NCBI RefSeq assembly: GCF_029852145.1
Contig: NC_079971.1
Span: forward strand, 4,459,697-4,523,696
Direction: 5' to 3'
DNA: 64,000 nucleotides
Source: Microplitis mediator
Taxonomy: Eukaryota; Arthropoda; Insecta; Hymenoptera; Braconidae
The notes under the pieces: model-generated
Seen by the model: only the letters and a program-made list of their open reading frames with translations
The model's database searches: none
Told to the model about the DNA's origin: nothing
Shown here: piece after piece, positions 36,014-49,113 of the stretch
Layout: every line of letters begins with the position of its first letter
How positions within the stretch are numbered: position 1 is the first letter of the stretch
Program-made: the position numbers and the translations under genes

Positions 36014-37191
36014 AGAATATCCTTAATTACTTTATCCGACAAACTCATTAATTATTACAATTATTAATGAACATTTTAAATTAGCTAATTGAAATGAACG
36101 TTAAGTTATACGTAGACGTAATCTACGCGTTAAAAAAGAACACATTACTGTTATTAAAACATTAAATTTATGTTTCGTACAATAATTACGTTTGTTTATA
36201 TTTATTATCAATATAATTATAATTAATATCCGTATGTTTTTTACCTGTCTTTAAAAATTAAAGATTACAATTACAATTACAACCATAGCTATTTATATTT
36301 AGGCCTAGGATCTCGTGGTAAAAATTATCTCCAAGCCGTTAACTTATCACTAAAATCACACTCATAACGTTATTTCCGAGTATCTTTTTTTTTTTTTTTA
36401 ATTTATTATTAATATTTAAGACACTCGAGTCTGCACGACTCAATGAGAACGTTATCGCACTTACAAGATCCTATTCCAAATAATTTCCCAATTATTTGTT
36501 TGAATCTCAATTCAAATTTTTTTTTTCCCGCCTAAATTTTTAATTACTTTTTAAATTCAATTGCTTTAGGAATTGCACGTTCCTATAACATGGAAGCATT
36601 TTATTAATAAATATCATAAATTTGCGATACCGCATCAGCTTCCTGATAAATTTTAAATCTTAATTAATTAATTAATTATTTAAATTTTTACTTTAAATGA
36701 ATCCCAGGATTTCATTTATTTGCCAGCTTTTAAACGTACGCCTGAATATTTATATCTATAATTATTTATTATTATAGTAATTAATTATCAATTAATTAAT
36801 TAATTAATTAATAAGAAAAAACGAGGAATAGTGTAAAGTTAAATGATGAAAAAATCTAATAGTAAAAACTGGCCTTCCTCGTTTTAATTAAAAAAAAAAA
36901 AGGATAAATTGTCTACTACTTATCAATGAAAAAATTATCTACCTTCCCATCCCTTGATTTTATTTTAAATTCCCCAGTCTTATGTACTCGTCTCTTAAAA
37001 AAAAAAAAGATTTATCTATTTTTAATAAAACAGAACTAGTGTTTGTTTAAAACATTTTGTTTTTTTATCAGCTAGTATTGAAATTCGAAGCTACAAAGTA
37101 CTCGGCAGTCTATTGTCTCTCTTGGCTCTCGGTTCACGAGCGTTATTATCACGTCCATGAACGTTATTGCGGCTTCTCCCCGTTAGTTTTT

Positions 37192-37197
37192 TTTATT
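37192..37197 (-). promoter_or_regulatory. Nearest candidate polyadenylation signal for nemo
   Basis: On the minus strand the hexamer AATAAA lies about 160 bases after the nemo stop codon (TTAAATAAAAAAAAC). It is the first such signal downstream. Nemo transcripts in other insects can have long 3' UTRs, so a more distal signal remains possible. Confidence 0.35.
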
Positions 37198-37357
37198 TAA
37201 TCATATCATATAAGATCAGATGGTATCGGATATTAATAATCAACTCAATGTCGTCGGGACATCCTTGAGGATGACCTGGAGAACTTCCTAGTGATAATAC
37301 TCCAATTAAATGCATTGGTATTATTACTGTTTGTTTTTTTATAGTGACGTTGGATGA

Positions 37358-40300
37358 TTACTCCCACTGATGAGGTGACGGTGGTAATTCCGAAGGATGT
37401 GCCACAGTGGAACTGAAATAATTATTTTTATATTTAGTTGTTTTGTAATTATTGTGGTAAGAGTAATTTTTAAAATTATAATTCTGTACAGAACATTTGA
37501 TATTTTTTTTTGTTTGATTTATATATTTGTTTTAAAATTATGAGAAATTATTTATTGAATTTACGGATTAGGTACGGTAACAAATTGGCTCGACTTTATA
37601 TGCAGCTGTTTGATATATATATGTATTTTTTATTTATTTAAATATAAGGTAAAAGTACTATTTATGGCCACTGCTCCATTTCTGGACACTTAAGACTTCA
37701 TGTCAATTAATGAAAGAGTTTGAAATAAAATTTTCAGTGTAACAGAGTGACAAAAATATCTGCGTAGACATTTTTATAATTAATTGTCACTGCGCATTTT
37801 ATTTAGTGTCAAAAACTGGTGCCAAAGTGGCCAAAAACGGCACCTCTACACTATATAGGGTAAAAGTACCATTTTTGGACACTTGATTCTTTATTTCAAT
37901 TAATGAAAAAGAATAAAATAAAATTTTTATTGCAACAGAGTGACAAAAGTATCTGGGCAGACATTTTAAAAATAAATTGTCAGTGTATTTTATTTAAATT
38001 TTTCAAGTGTCAAAAAGTGACCGAAAGTGGCACCTCTACCATATATAGATCAGAGGTACCATTTTTGGACACTTGATACTTTATTTTAATTAATGAAAAA
38101 GTATAAAATAAAATTTTTATTGCAACAGAGTGACAAAAATATCTGCGTAGACATTTTTATAATTAATTTTCAATGCGCATTTTATTTAGTGTCAAAAACT
38201 GGTGCTAAAGTGGCCAAAAACGGCACCTCTACTCTATATAGGGTAAAAGTACCATTTTTGGACACTTGATACTTTATTTCAATTAATGAAAAAGTATAAA
38301 ATAAAATTTTCAGTGTAACAGAGTGACAAAAATATCTGCGTAGACATTTTTATAATTAATTGTCATTGCGTATTTTATTTAAATTCTTCAAGTGTCAAAA
38401 AGTGGCACCTCTACCCTAAATAAATTTAATAATTTATCTGACCAATTTTTGCTCTTAAAAATTTTTCAATATTTTTTTTACTAAGAACTGACTCAGTATC
38501 AATTGTCACAGTAATTAAAATTAATGTAATTATGCATGAGGGTAAAATATTTATAAAAAAATCAATAAAGCTTTTAAATACCAACAAAATTATTCATTAA
38601 TAATTAAATTTAAATTAATAATGCACATAAAGTCTAACCCGGAATCTATATCAGGAACCACATCGACAACTCGACCAGTCTACAAAAATAAAAAAAGTAA
38701 ACTACAAATTCTATAAAATCAATAATCAATAATAAAAAAAAATCTGCTGAGAAAGTATTTTAGCAAAAAAGATAAAGATCGAAAGCGACGAGCATGCTTA
38801 GGGTTCACGCGTGGTGACATTATCTCAAATTAATTAGTTAATTAATTAATTAATTATTTATATTCAAGTAAATCCACTCAATCTCATTCACTTCTATTTT
38901 ATAGTAACAATATTACATTTAATTTATTCCTCAATCGATTTAGCCTTTGTCCTCAAAAGTGTTTATCGCTAAGCTCGAGGTTCGATGTCGATCGATATCG
39001 AGCCAGGCACGCGTACCTCAAACACTTCCGGCTACATCCTCTTCCTCGTCCTATCGCCATCACCAACATCAACATCAACATCAACATCAACATCGACTCC
39101 ATCTCCAATAGCAATACAACATTTTTCTCTTTCTCTTTTTTCTCTCATCCTCTTGTTTTATTTTATTTTATTTTATTTATTTCTTTAAACGGTTCTCACA
39201 CTCAGATTCACTTTATCACCCCTAAGTTGTCCTGTTAGACAGTTGTAGTACAGACAGTTGTCTGGGCGTGAGAAACTATCAAAGATTTTACTGACGACAA
39301 GTCGCGTGTCACCACCACGCGATCTCAACCCTCACTATTATTATTATTTTTATTGTTATCCCGTGAAAAAGCCAAACTCGTCGCATTCTCAGCTGCTATT
39401 TAATTTTTTTGAAAAATTTTTTTTATTTTATCGAACTACTACTCGAATCACCGCTCCAGGGTCAAAGGATACTAAATATATATTTAAAAAAAAATAATAA
39501 TAAAATAAAATAAATTATTATTTTTGATTAATTTCCAGGAGTGGATTTGGAAGAGCATTTAATTTATTTTAAATAAATAAATAAAAACTAAATAAATTTT
39601 GTAAGAGACCCGATACCTCATAAATTTTATATATTTTATAATTTATGTGAGGTTTTAATTTTTTAAATAAATTCTGGATTACAAATTTTGTAAGAGACAA
39701 AATCTTGAGTACGTAGACTGTAATTAATGTAAAAATTTACCGAGTCAACAATAAAATATTAATCATATTTTTTAAAAATTTATATGAATTATTTTTTATC
39801 AGAATTAAAATTCAATTTAATTACCGCGCAATTATTTTGAATAAATTAATTAGCTGTCAAAAAAATTTCTATCAATAACGCGGCAAAATTTTTTTTTTGA
39901 ATCAAAGCTCAAAAATTTTTTTTTTACAAAAATTCTAACAAAATTTTACTCTATTTGATTATCAATTAATTTTTTAAAATAGAAATTAAATAATTAAATT
40001 TGTATATAATATAAAATTTTTAAGAACCCTATCATATATATTTCACTACATATATTTCCTTGATAAAGTATTAAGGTCATGTAGATTTAATAGTTTTAGA
40101 ATAATTTCCTGATTATTGGATTTATAAAATAAAATAAAATAAATTACCGAATTAAAAAAAAAATTGTAACCGGGTACTGGGTATTTGGTATTGAGTCTCT
40201 TACCTTAAAAATGAAAAATGAAAAAAAATAGTAAAGGTAAAGCTTAAGGTTTTAAGTACCTCTGCGAGCGAGGTTGTGCCAACTATAGCTGATTTATCTC

Positions 40301-43300
40301 GAATCATTTTGTTGAGGAGGAGACGTAAGTAGACGATAGTAGTTGACACAGCGGTAGATAGCTCATATGGATAGTAGTAGTAGTAGTAGTGGTAGTAGTA
40401 GTAGTAGTAGAAGTAATTGTGTACATATACGCGGCGCACGTAGTTGCTGGCTTGGTGGTTCACTTGCTCTAACTTGAAACGGGCAGTAAAGCAAGACGAC
40501 ATAATAAATCGTGATGTTAAATTAATAATATTAATATCATATATCTTTTGAATCAGGTCATCATTATCAATTATTATTTATTATTATTAATATAATTATT
40601 CCCGATACTTGCATACTGATTTCACTCAAACTTCATAATTTTATTTATTAAATTATATATTTTTTTTATTTATCATTATTATTTTATCTTCAATGTCAAG
40701 ATGGAACGGACAGGACGAAGGTAGAGGATTTTCTTCTCAACTTGATCAATTTATCTTAAACTTATTTATTATTTCTTTCTCTCTGTCTCTTTCTTTCTCT
40801 CTCTCTCTCACTCTATTTTTTAGATAAATAAACTACGGCTGCGATGATAATAAATAATAAATATGAGAATTTTAAAAAAATTACCTGGCAAAACTTTTGA
40901 ATGCCGCGGACTGCGGATTTATACACAGAGGCACTCGAGATGTATTCAATTGTTCGGCAATAAATTTGTGCATCTCCTCTGTAATATATAATTCATTTTT
41001 AATATTGTGATTGTTGGTTTATATTTTTTTCTTTTAGTTGGGGGGAAATTCAAAATTTGGAAAATTAATTTTACGGAATATTTTAGGTATCAGAGATAAA
41101 GGGACGGTATCTATGGTCATGAGAAAGGAAATTTGATTTCCTGCAACTTTTGTCTGATTAAAAATTCTTGTAAATTCAATGGTTTAAAAGATACAGGCAG
41201 TTTAAGTGTGAGTTAATTTAAATATTTAAAAAAAAGTTGTGATTTTTTTTTAAACGGCTGTAACTTTTGAACGCTTGGTTTTAGAAGATTTTTTGAAAGG
41301 ACCAAAATTGTAGGAAATTTAATTCCCTACAACTTTGGTCTGATTTACAAATCTTGTAAATTCAATAGTTTAAGGGATACAGTCAATTTAAGTATAAGTT
41401 AAATTAAATATTTAAAAAAAAATCAATAAGTAGCTAAAAGTTTACTTATAAAACATGAGTAATTAAAATAAAAAATGATTATTATTATTATTAATAAATA
41501 ACAACAAAGCTGTAGCAGGAAGTTAAGTAATATGTTTGATTGATATTAAGATATTTAAATATAATGTAAGGAGAGTAAGAATAAACAAACGGAAATTAAA
41601 CTGACCTTTGACCTGCTGTACACTAGTGAGCTTACGTTCCCACAGGTCATCAAAAGGATGCGACGTCGAAGGCTCAAATTCCGACGTGTATTGTCTCATG
41701 CCTGCATTGGTAGTGTAGCAGCACGTGCACATGCACGAATGATATCTCAGTCTTCCTTCGTCGAGATAAGGATGCGCAAGGGCGTCGACGACAGTGATTC
41801 TCTTGTCCTACCGAACATCAACATCATCATCAGCAACAGCAGAAACGTCAAACATTTTACATTAATAACAAGTTCAATGAGCCAATAAATATATCACAAT
41901 TATATTTGAAATACTCACGGGATCGAAGACGAGCATCTGACAGAGTAAATGAACGGCTTCGTGAGTCGCTTGATTACTCAAAGTATAAAGCGCCGTCAGG
42001 GAAGAAGGTTTAGGTGCCCGTCTTAGCATATGAGTCCTTGCGCCCTCGCAGGCATATCGCATGTCTTCTATCGTCGGGGTGCCCAGCAACTCCGTGATCA
42101 GTTCAAGCTAAAGGTATAAAAATAATGATTAATAATTAATAATCAACTCGACAAGTCTGTACTAGTAAATCTACGAGTTTTATTTACCTGCTGAACAGGA
42201 CTCTGGGCTTGGAAAAGAATCCGCCGACGCAGAAGCTCACCAAAGATGCACCCGACACTCCAGACATCCACCGCAGCAGTGTAATGACGGGCACCCATGA
42301 GAATTTCCGGTGCGCGGTAGTACTGCGTAACAACCTCCTGGGTCATGTGTTTGTTCTTATCTGGCTCCTCGACTCTCGCCAAACCAAAGTCGCATATCTT
42401 CAGCACACAGTTGCTGTTCACCAATAGATTGCCCGGCTTTATGTCGCGATGTAGAATTCTCGCCGAGTGCAGATACTTTAGTCCTAAAATATAAAATTGC
42501 GTTCAATTTTCACCCAATATTATCATTACAAATAACAAATTTACAAGATTAAATTACATTAACAATAATTTTTATTGTCAAATCGATCCATGACTCAGAT
42601 ATACGTTTTACGTTTTTTATATATTATTTTACTCGTCTCTTTTTGTCATAAATTCTGTAGCTCGTGTTTATAAACCTAGAGCTAGAGCAAGAGCTTCGTC
42701 CTCAAATAGTTCTCCCTGATATTCACGGTAGATTATACCGAGTCAAGCATCATTTTCTCTCTCTCATTCAATCTCTGTTTCCATTTCTGTCTCTGTTCTC
42801 CGATTAAACTCTGTCTCGCTCTTATATATACACCCACCAAAGCTCATTGTATATACATACATACAAATATATATATAGAGAGAGAGAGAGAGAGCAGAGT
42901 AGAGTAGAGGGCGGTGGTAATCCGTAGCCTATTCAGTTTGCACCCCAAACTCGTCGTCGGTATGGCTCATGGTTGCCTACACAAGCACACACATTACGCT
43001 CTAGCATTGGGAGGTATTCGAGTGAAGTTTATGAGCCAAAACGTGCTCTAAAATGATACACACACAGACACAGCGAAACTTTGATCCACGAAAAAGCACA
43101 TGACTGGAATTATTAAACCGAACCGTGCGTTGGCTTTGCTGCGATAAAAATGTTTTTTATAAATTAAAAAATAGCTGCCGCGAAGTTTAAATCGCGATAA
43201 AGATGTAATTTGGATAGAGTGTACCGATCGATGGGGAGTGTCTAGGCCATTATGCGTGTCTCTCGGGTAACATCCAGATAAATTACTACTGGGTTAATGT

Positions 43301-46300
43301 AATCAAGTGATTAATTGCCCGCGATGCCGCGACTGCTGATTACAAGCTCCTATGGCAGCAACGGTCACCCGATTTCCTACTGGCTTACGGCAGTTAAACT
43401 TATAATCGCAGTGCGCTATCTAATTTATACGCCATCGTCTCCATCTTCATCGCTATCTTCATCTCCATCTCCATCTCCATTTGTACCCAGCATTGGTTGT
43501 AATATCAAACAAATCGATTAAGTTCGATAATCAAATATGTAATTTATGGTGGGATTGTCAGGTCATGTCGTTTGGTTTGAGATTATCCGTCTATTTAACT
43601 GGCGAAAGGTCAATCTAGAGCTTTTGAGGATTAATTGAGATTTGGTCTGACAATAAATCCATCTCTCTCTCATAATTTCTTCCTGTTGACAGTTTACTTC
43701 TTATATTAACGCGAGCAATTCTGAAGACCAGCAAAGGAATAAACAAAGAATGGAGAGCGACCGCGTCCGGGCGTGAGGGAGAACTTTATTTTCGGCACGG
43801 CCAATAACCGCGTGTTGGTGCTGCACGCGACGCACCAGTATTTGTATTTTTATTTTTACTCCAACCTTTTTTTCTTTTACTCTTTCTTGTCTCGCTTACA
43901 CTGGGTGAGTTCTCCCGGCGTATCGACCGTATCGACCTCACTGAGGTTCGCGTTGTCTCTTACGCAAGGTTACAACTCTCAATTGATTCTCATCTAGTCT
44001 ACCACCTTCATCTCCTCCTTATCCGCTGCATCTTACTTATTTTTTGTTTCTTCTTCTTCCTCTTCTTATTATTATTTTTATTACTCCTTTTCTATTCAGC
44101 TTTTTATCATCACGACTCCTTTAAAATACCAACGAAGATCATTGAACTAAAAAATTTAAAACGTGACCAAGGAGTGGTATTTTTTTATTTAGACAGCAGT
44201 TTTAAGTCTTAGCTACGGATAAAAAAAATTATCACCGTGACTATTATTTATAATTATTGCCGCCTCGCCTTATCGTATTTTGACTCAAATGCCGGACGTG
44301 TCGGTGAACTGGTTGAGCTTATAAATGGGTGAGACACTGAGATACTAAGATACTAAGACACCAAGACAAAGACTAAGACTAAGACCAATACCAAGACAAG
44401 GAAGTCCGACCGCGAGCGAGTCATCACTCCTTATCAGTGATACGACTCAGACGTAGCCAGACTACAACTATAACTAACACTGCTGTATATCTACTAACCA
44501 AACAACCGACCGCACGTCTCAGTATGTCGAGATACATTTTCTCAGCTGTCCAGCATCATGACACATCTGTATCACTTCCATCCCCAGTTCCAGCATCAAC
44601 CCCAACCCCAACTCCAACTCCAGTTCCACAAGCAACAGAGTCAACTATTGCTGCTGTCTAATTGTTTGTATTTACTGGCGTATTATCACTGACCTCAGTG
44701 GCTATCGGACAGAGACAGACACGAGTGTCTGTACGGTAGACATGGAAATAATGCATTGGAATAAGAGAGACTATTTTAAGAGAGCAACAGACTGTCGGTT
44801 CTCTTCCTGGCATCACTTTCCCCTGTTTCCGGTTGGGTGTCGAGTGAGCGAGCGAACGGACAAGAGCACCAGTGAGAGGGAGGCAGAACCTCTGACACGC
44901 CTGCAATGATACCGGATGAACATGAGGGTCGACAGCCCTTTGCTACAGTCAGTGTACTTTTTTTTTAAATTATCGTCATTTAAGTTTTATCTGATAAAAC
45001 AATTATTTAATAACTCATGACATGCGTAATGACAATCAGTCATTTGCCTATTGATTGATGCGGGCGGGAACTATTTGGTATTTGATGTCATGCTTTAATA
45101 TTAAAGTAGACAAAATGTGCCGTAGATTTTATTTGTCGGGTACTGGAATCCAGACGGGCTGTAAATATATAAAGAGTGTTAACGATGATCGCCGAGAAGG
45201 AGCGAGAAAGCATGAGCCGACCGGATGACGGGGTCCGGGGGTCACGGATGGGCGACCGCAGGACTGGTTTTGGCCCTCGACTTGTGGAATAACGTCGACT
45301 CTACTCCTATTTGTCTGGTCTACGACACACATCTCGCTACGGCACAGTCTCTCCTCATCTCTGCTCATCTCACAGTAACTAAAACGTCGTGTGCGACGAA
45401 AGCGCCGACGAATTCTCGATCCATCACGCTCCTTTGACGCCTCCGGGCCTCTAACCAGTCAAAAGCTGGTTCAATGACCCACCATCTATCCAGACTACTC
45501 TCTCTCTAGTTTCTCGTTGATACGCTAGGCGTTGGTCCCAAGGATCTCTTTGTGCTCACCATCAAGATACGTCTCTTCATTCAATGCTTACTTTAATATA
45601 TACATATATAGATATATATACCATACCATACATTCAATGCACTTTGAAACCCGTGAATGCATGAAAAGTAAATCTAAAACTAAGGATTTATACGAACTAG
45701 TAAATTTATCTCAGACTTACCCCGTAAAATTTGGTAGAGGAAGACCTTGATGTGGTCCGAACTGAGGTGCTGCGGGCTGACGATTATCTTGTGAAGATCA
45801 CTTTGAAGTAACTCCGTTATCACATATCTTTTGAAAGTAAATAGTCAAGAAAGTATATACGTTTAGTCAGCGGAATTGGGTCATCGAGCGGCTAGATTGT
45901 TATATATATTTATATATATTTTTTTTAATCAATCTAAAACGAACGGCTTGGGCCACGAAACGTGTCTACAGAATGGCGGAATGAGGTCGTAGTAGTTAGG
46001 AATGCGGGTAGACTGAGTAAAGGTACAGCTCTGAGAGTTGAATAGCAGCAGCAGCAGCAGCAACAGTAAAAGCAAGAGCCAGAGCAAGAGCAAGAGCAAT
46101 AAAGGATGAAAGTGTGCAGCGATTTAGACTAAAGCAGCACAATATGTAGCAATACTGGTTTTTCTTATTTTAAAAGCGCAAATCAACGTGTGTATCATCA
46201 TCATCTCGATCTCTAACTGGGCTTTTAAAGCATCCGCGAGTAATGCTAATGCTCTTTCGCTTTGTTGCCTTACAGTGGATCTACTCCAGCTCGGGAGTAC

Positions 46301-46546
46301 ACGAACCAGGGAGAGGAGGTAACGAGCTACGAGGAAGAGCAAAAGAGAGTGAGAAATAATGGAAGAAAGGCTGGATAAAAAGAGACCCGAGTATGGATAA
46401 AATGAAGAAACGAAAGAGAAGAAGGTCGAGAATCCGCAAGGCCAGTACAGGCTCGTCCGACCGGTCAACCGTGCGGGAAACGACTTCTGTTTCTCCCTTT
46501 TACTTCTTCAGGCTTCTTTCCTCTTTCTTATTTTATTTATATACAT

Positions 46547-46594
<48 letters not shown>

Positions 46595-47317
46595 TCTCTT
46601 TATCGTTATTTTATTTTTATTTAAACTCTTTCGCGGGTTTATCTCTTGCGAGCTGCTACGGTCTTTGCCTGCAATGTCGTGAATCCTCGGTAAGCTGCCG
46701 GTGATGTCAGTGAAGATGATGTGAGGAAAGGAAAGCTGAGTAAGTTTAGGGTTTTTAAAATATATAAAAATTTAAAAACTAAAACCAGCAGCCAGTACAA
46801 GCCACCAGCACGCGTGTACGTGAGAATCTCGAGCTTTCCCACGACGGGCTACAACACAGGACGGATCGATACCGCGGTGGCTGTGGTGGCTCCCAAACTC
46901 AGCACACTCTAGACTCCTAAACTCCTTTGGACGTCACATACTTTGTGTCCAAACCAGCAGCCCGATTCTCTCAAATAATTAAAACTTTATCAGCCGCGAG
47001 CCATCCCCGTTATTGCCGTAATAATTATTTATTTTTTCATTTTAAAAGGATACATTTCTTGGAAGAAATCAAGGTGCGGCGGCTGCAGGATGTCCAGAGC
47101 CGACAGTACCTGTTTAATATTTCATTTATTAATTATCGAGCACTCTTTCATTACGAAAAAATATTTTTTTTTATAGTAATTACTTACGTTCTCGTGTTTG
47201 AAGAAACATAACATCTTGAGTTCGCGGAACACGCGCTTGCTGCTCACAAGACTTTGAAAGACATTTGGTAACTTTTTTAAAGCAACTCTTCTCCCATCAC
47301 GTGGATCAGTCACAGCC
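37358..47317 (-). CDS. nmo: Nemo / Nemo-like kinase (NLK), kinase domain and C-terminus, eight exons, 5' end missing
   Basis: A proline-directed Ser/Thr kinase of the MAPK-related NLK family that modulates Wnt, Notch and TGF-beta signalling. The minus-strand exons are 47188-47317, 47054-47109, 45721-45827, 42188-42483, 41919-42107, 41606-41807, 40885-40978 and 37358-37412. All joins keep phase and give 375 residues plus a split Trp codon. Visible features are the catalytic lysine in RRVALKKLPN, the catalytic loop HRDIKPGN, the DFGLARVEE motif, the NLK-specific activation motif KHMTQEVVTQYYRAPE (TQE instead of TEY), and the NLK C-terminus ending in SAAFKSFASSTVAHPSE then LPPSPHQWE. The length matches NLK from this point. 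The exon with the glycine-rich loop and the low-complexity N-terminus is not in the window to the right, so intron 1 exceeds 16.6 kb. One oddity: the stretch usually reading ELLGRRILF is ELLRRRILF here. Confidence 0.95.
37413..40884 (-). other. Last intron of nemo
   Basis: The intron begins with donor GCCAG-GTAATT and ends at ATTTCAG. It holds the four-unit GGGTAGAGGTACC array (37.65-38.42 kb), a CAACAT microsatellite (about 39,068-39,096) and a TAG trinucleotide run (about 40,373-40,412). The open frames across those microsatellites encode only Ser/Thr or Tyr runs and are not genes. The remainder is AT-rich with no exon signal seen. Confidence 0.7.
37648..38417. repeat. Head-to-tail array of four GGGTAGAGGTACC-type MITE units
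   Basis: Units begin near 37,648, 37,861, 38,050 and 38,243 and end at 38,417 (CACCTCTACCCTAAA), giving a period of 190-210 bp. Each contains ACCATTTTTGGACACTTGA, then AATTAATGAAAAAGTATAA, AACAGAGTGACAAAAATATC, TGCGTAGACATTTTTATAAT and CACCTCTAC. Neighbouring units share their terminal repeats through a single CTATATAGGG junction. The array lies inside the last nemo intron. Confidence 0.85.
40979..41605 (-). other. Nemo intron with a 186-bp repeat pair
   Basis: The intron lies between the exons 41606-41807 and 40885-40978. Its centre (41,085-41,410) contains two units of the 185-190-bp family: AGGAAATTTGATTTCCTGC at 41,126 and AGGAAATTTAATTCCCTAC at 41,312 (spacing 186 bp), with ACGGCTGTAACTTTTGAACG between them. 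Confidence 0.8.
42484..45720 (-). other. Nemo intron between the ATP-lobe exons and the catalytic-loop exon
   Basis: No exon is supported. The stretch is less AT-rich than the rest of the window and has microsatellites at about 42,880-42,896 (AG), 43,434-43,475 (CATCTC type) and 44,600-44,630 (CAACTC type). The short open frames at 43,315, 44,437, 45,129 and 45,225 are low-complexity or have no splice support. The composition suggests either a conserved intronic regulatory block or a recently inserted, less decayed sequence. Confidence 0.5.
45828..47053 (-). other. Nemo intron with AGC and TA microsatellites
   Basis: Contains an AGC run (about 46,045-46,062), AGAGCA-type repeats (46,070-46,100) and a TA run (46,545-46,592). 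No coding signal is seen beyond the flanking nemo exons; the 114- and 103-residue open frames on opposite strands at 46.1-46.7 kb run through these repeats. Confidence 0.6.
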
Positions 47318-48438
47318 CTGTAAAAAAAAATAAAAAAATAAATAAGAATATCCAGCAGCTTAAGAGGATCTCGTATTGTTTTATTATTTAAAAACCCGTA
47401 TGATTATAAACAATAAGCGATGAAATAACACGCGATCCTGCGGGTCACTCGTGATTTTCTTAGGGCATCTGCGCGAGGTAAAATCACCTGGCACGCACTT
47501 GCCACCTGTCTGTTTTAATAAATGTATCATTAACTTCCTATTTTATTTTTTATACATAATTTAGATTTTTTAATTTCAAACCCCGCGTGATTCAGCTCAG
47601 CTCGGAATATACAGGAGAGACTGCCAACTAAGAATTTTCTCAGCAGCTATGAATGCTAATTAAATGAAGAAACATTAGCGCCTGATCGTCCACTTGCTGA
47701 TCTAGTTACGTCTTATAAAAAAAATAAAGACCGGATTTTAATGAGTAGGCCGTCAGGGAAAATTAAGACAAGTAACTGATGCATATTAATTGAATTTGCT
47801 CATATTTTGGACACTAAAAATTATTTGTCCGCATGAAGGACTTGGGGTCTATATATGGAGACGTTGTATATATTTGTATGTATGTATGTAAAGATGAAAA
47901 GCTGTATGATGACACAAAGGATGCGGCATTTGGTTTTCAAGAGTACGTGCACAGGGAAGATAAAGAGAGTGAATATAAAAGAGAAAGAAGATAGTGGGGC
48001 GTGCGAGATCGGTTATCCAGATCCCAGGGCTGCGCTATCCGGTTTGGCAAGTGCCTCTCTCATCGTTGTTGGTGAGAGCTAACCGTGTAGGTGAATCATC
48101 CAGATATACAGCATAACCATACCACTGATCTTGAGTGTCCAGGAGAACGTCCAGAGAACCAGAGACCAGAGTGAGCCGTCCGGTTCGATGAACAGGGTTA
48201 CCTCTCACACTGGTTATCTACGCTAATATCTGTTTAGATTTTCTCAAACAACCTTTTACATTAACCTTTCATACTTTTTATTTAAATATTTAACCAGCTC
48301 ATGGAAATCAAAACTCATTTTATGATCATCCGACTCTTGAATATGTTTAGTGCTCCAAGAATTTGTAATTTACACAGAAAAAAAAAGGATTTCTTGGCGT
48401 TAAAAATTTTTAATTGACCCAAGAAAATTTTTGCATTA

Positions 48439-48993
48439 CACGGAAAAAAATAAATAGTAAATGCAACATGATGCAGTATTGGTAAATAAACATGAGAAAA
48501 TCATGTGGCAGCAACATGATTTGTTATGTTTCGGCTACATGACAATCATGTTGCGGTAGCATGAAAAAAATCATGTGGCAGCAACATGATTTTCATGTAG
48601 CCTTAATAGCATAAAATTAAGCTGCAACAACTAAATATTTATGCTTCAGAAAAATTATTTATTATCAAGCAACAATCAAGCAAAAAATCGATTTTTTGAA
48701 AATCCTGACTACCCCTAACCCCTTAAGCAAAAATATCATTTACAAATGATTTAATTTGATAATTCACTCTAATTTTCATCTGCAATATTATAAATCCGAA
48801 AAAATCTAGTTGCTTGATAATAAATAATTTTTCTGAAGCATAAATATTTAGTTGTTGCAGCTTAATTTTATGCTATTAAGGCTACATGAAAATGAAGCCG
48901 AAACATGACAAATCATGTGGATGCAACATGATTTCATCATGTTCATTTACCAAGACTGCATCATGTTGCATTTACTATTTATTTTTTTCCGTG
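48439..48993. mobile_element. Near-perfect foldback element, 555 bp
   Basis: The left end CACGGAAAAAAATAAATAG is mirrored exactly at the right end, and the match extends through GTAAATGCAACATGATGCAG with only scattered differences. The inner arm, from CTTAATAGCATAAAATTAAG to ATTATTTATTATCAAGCAAC, is also mirrored exactly, leaving a loop of about 120 bp. TA flanks both ends (48,437-48,438 and 48,994-48,995). No ORF. The repeated CAACATGATT phrase fills the arms. The low divergence between the arms suggests recent insertion. Confidence 0.85.
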
Positions 48994-49113
48994 TATGATT
49001 TAAAGCAAAAATTTTCTTGGGAGGAGAAATTTCTTGTAAACCTAAGAAAATTTGTCTTCATTTCATAATGAAAAATTTTTCTTATGCCAACCCGAGTCGA
49101 AATCTAAGGCATA

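Larger units (their letters stand above)
24325..37191. other. Gene-poor, repeat-rich AT region
   Basis: No exon is supported here. The region downstream of nemo (below 37,191) could include a long alternative nemo 3' UTR, but I cannot tell. It contains tandem SINE-like units (24.75-25.35 kb), a TTAA-flanked element (25.35-26.08), two related elements in a 56-67-bp tandem array (27.9-28.8), palindromic arrays (30.3-30.9), a 310-bp tandem repeat (32.9-33.8) and two inverted-repeat elements (34.7-36.0). The stretches between them are low-complexity AT sequence with TA and ATT microsatellites. Confidence 0.55.

Noticed and set aside
40200..40502. 100-residue minus ORF rich in Tyr within the last nemo intron
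   Set aside because: It is a translation of a TAG trinucleotide run, with no splice or domain support.
46393..46704. 103-residue plus ORF in a nemo intron
   Set aside because: It runs through a TA microsatellite and Arg/Ser-rich simple sequence, and the real coding strand here is minus.
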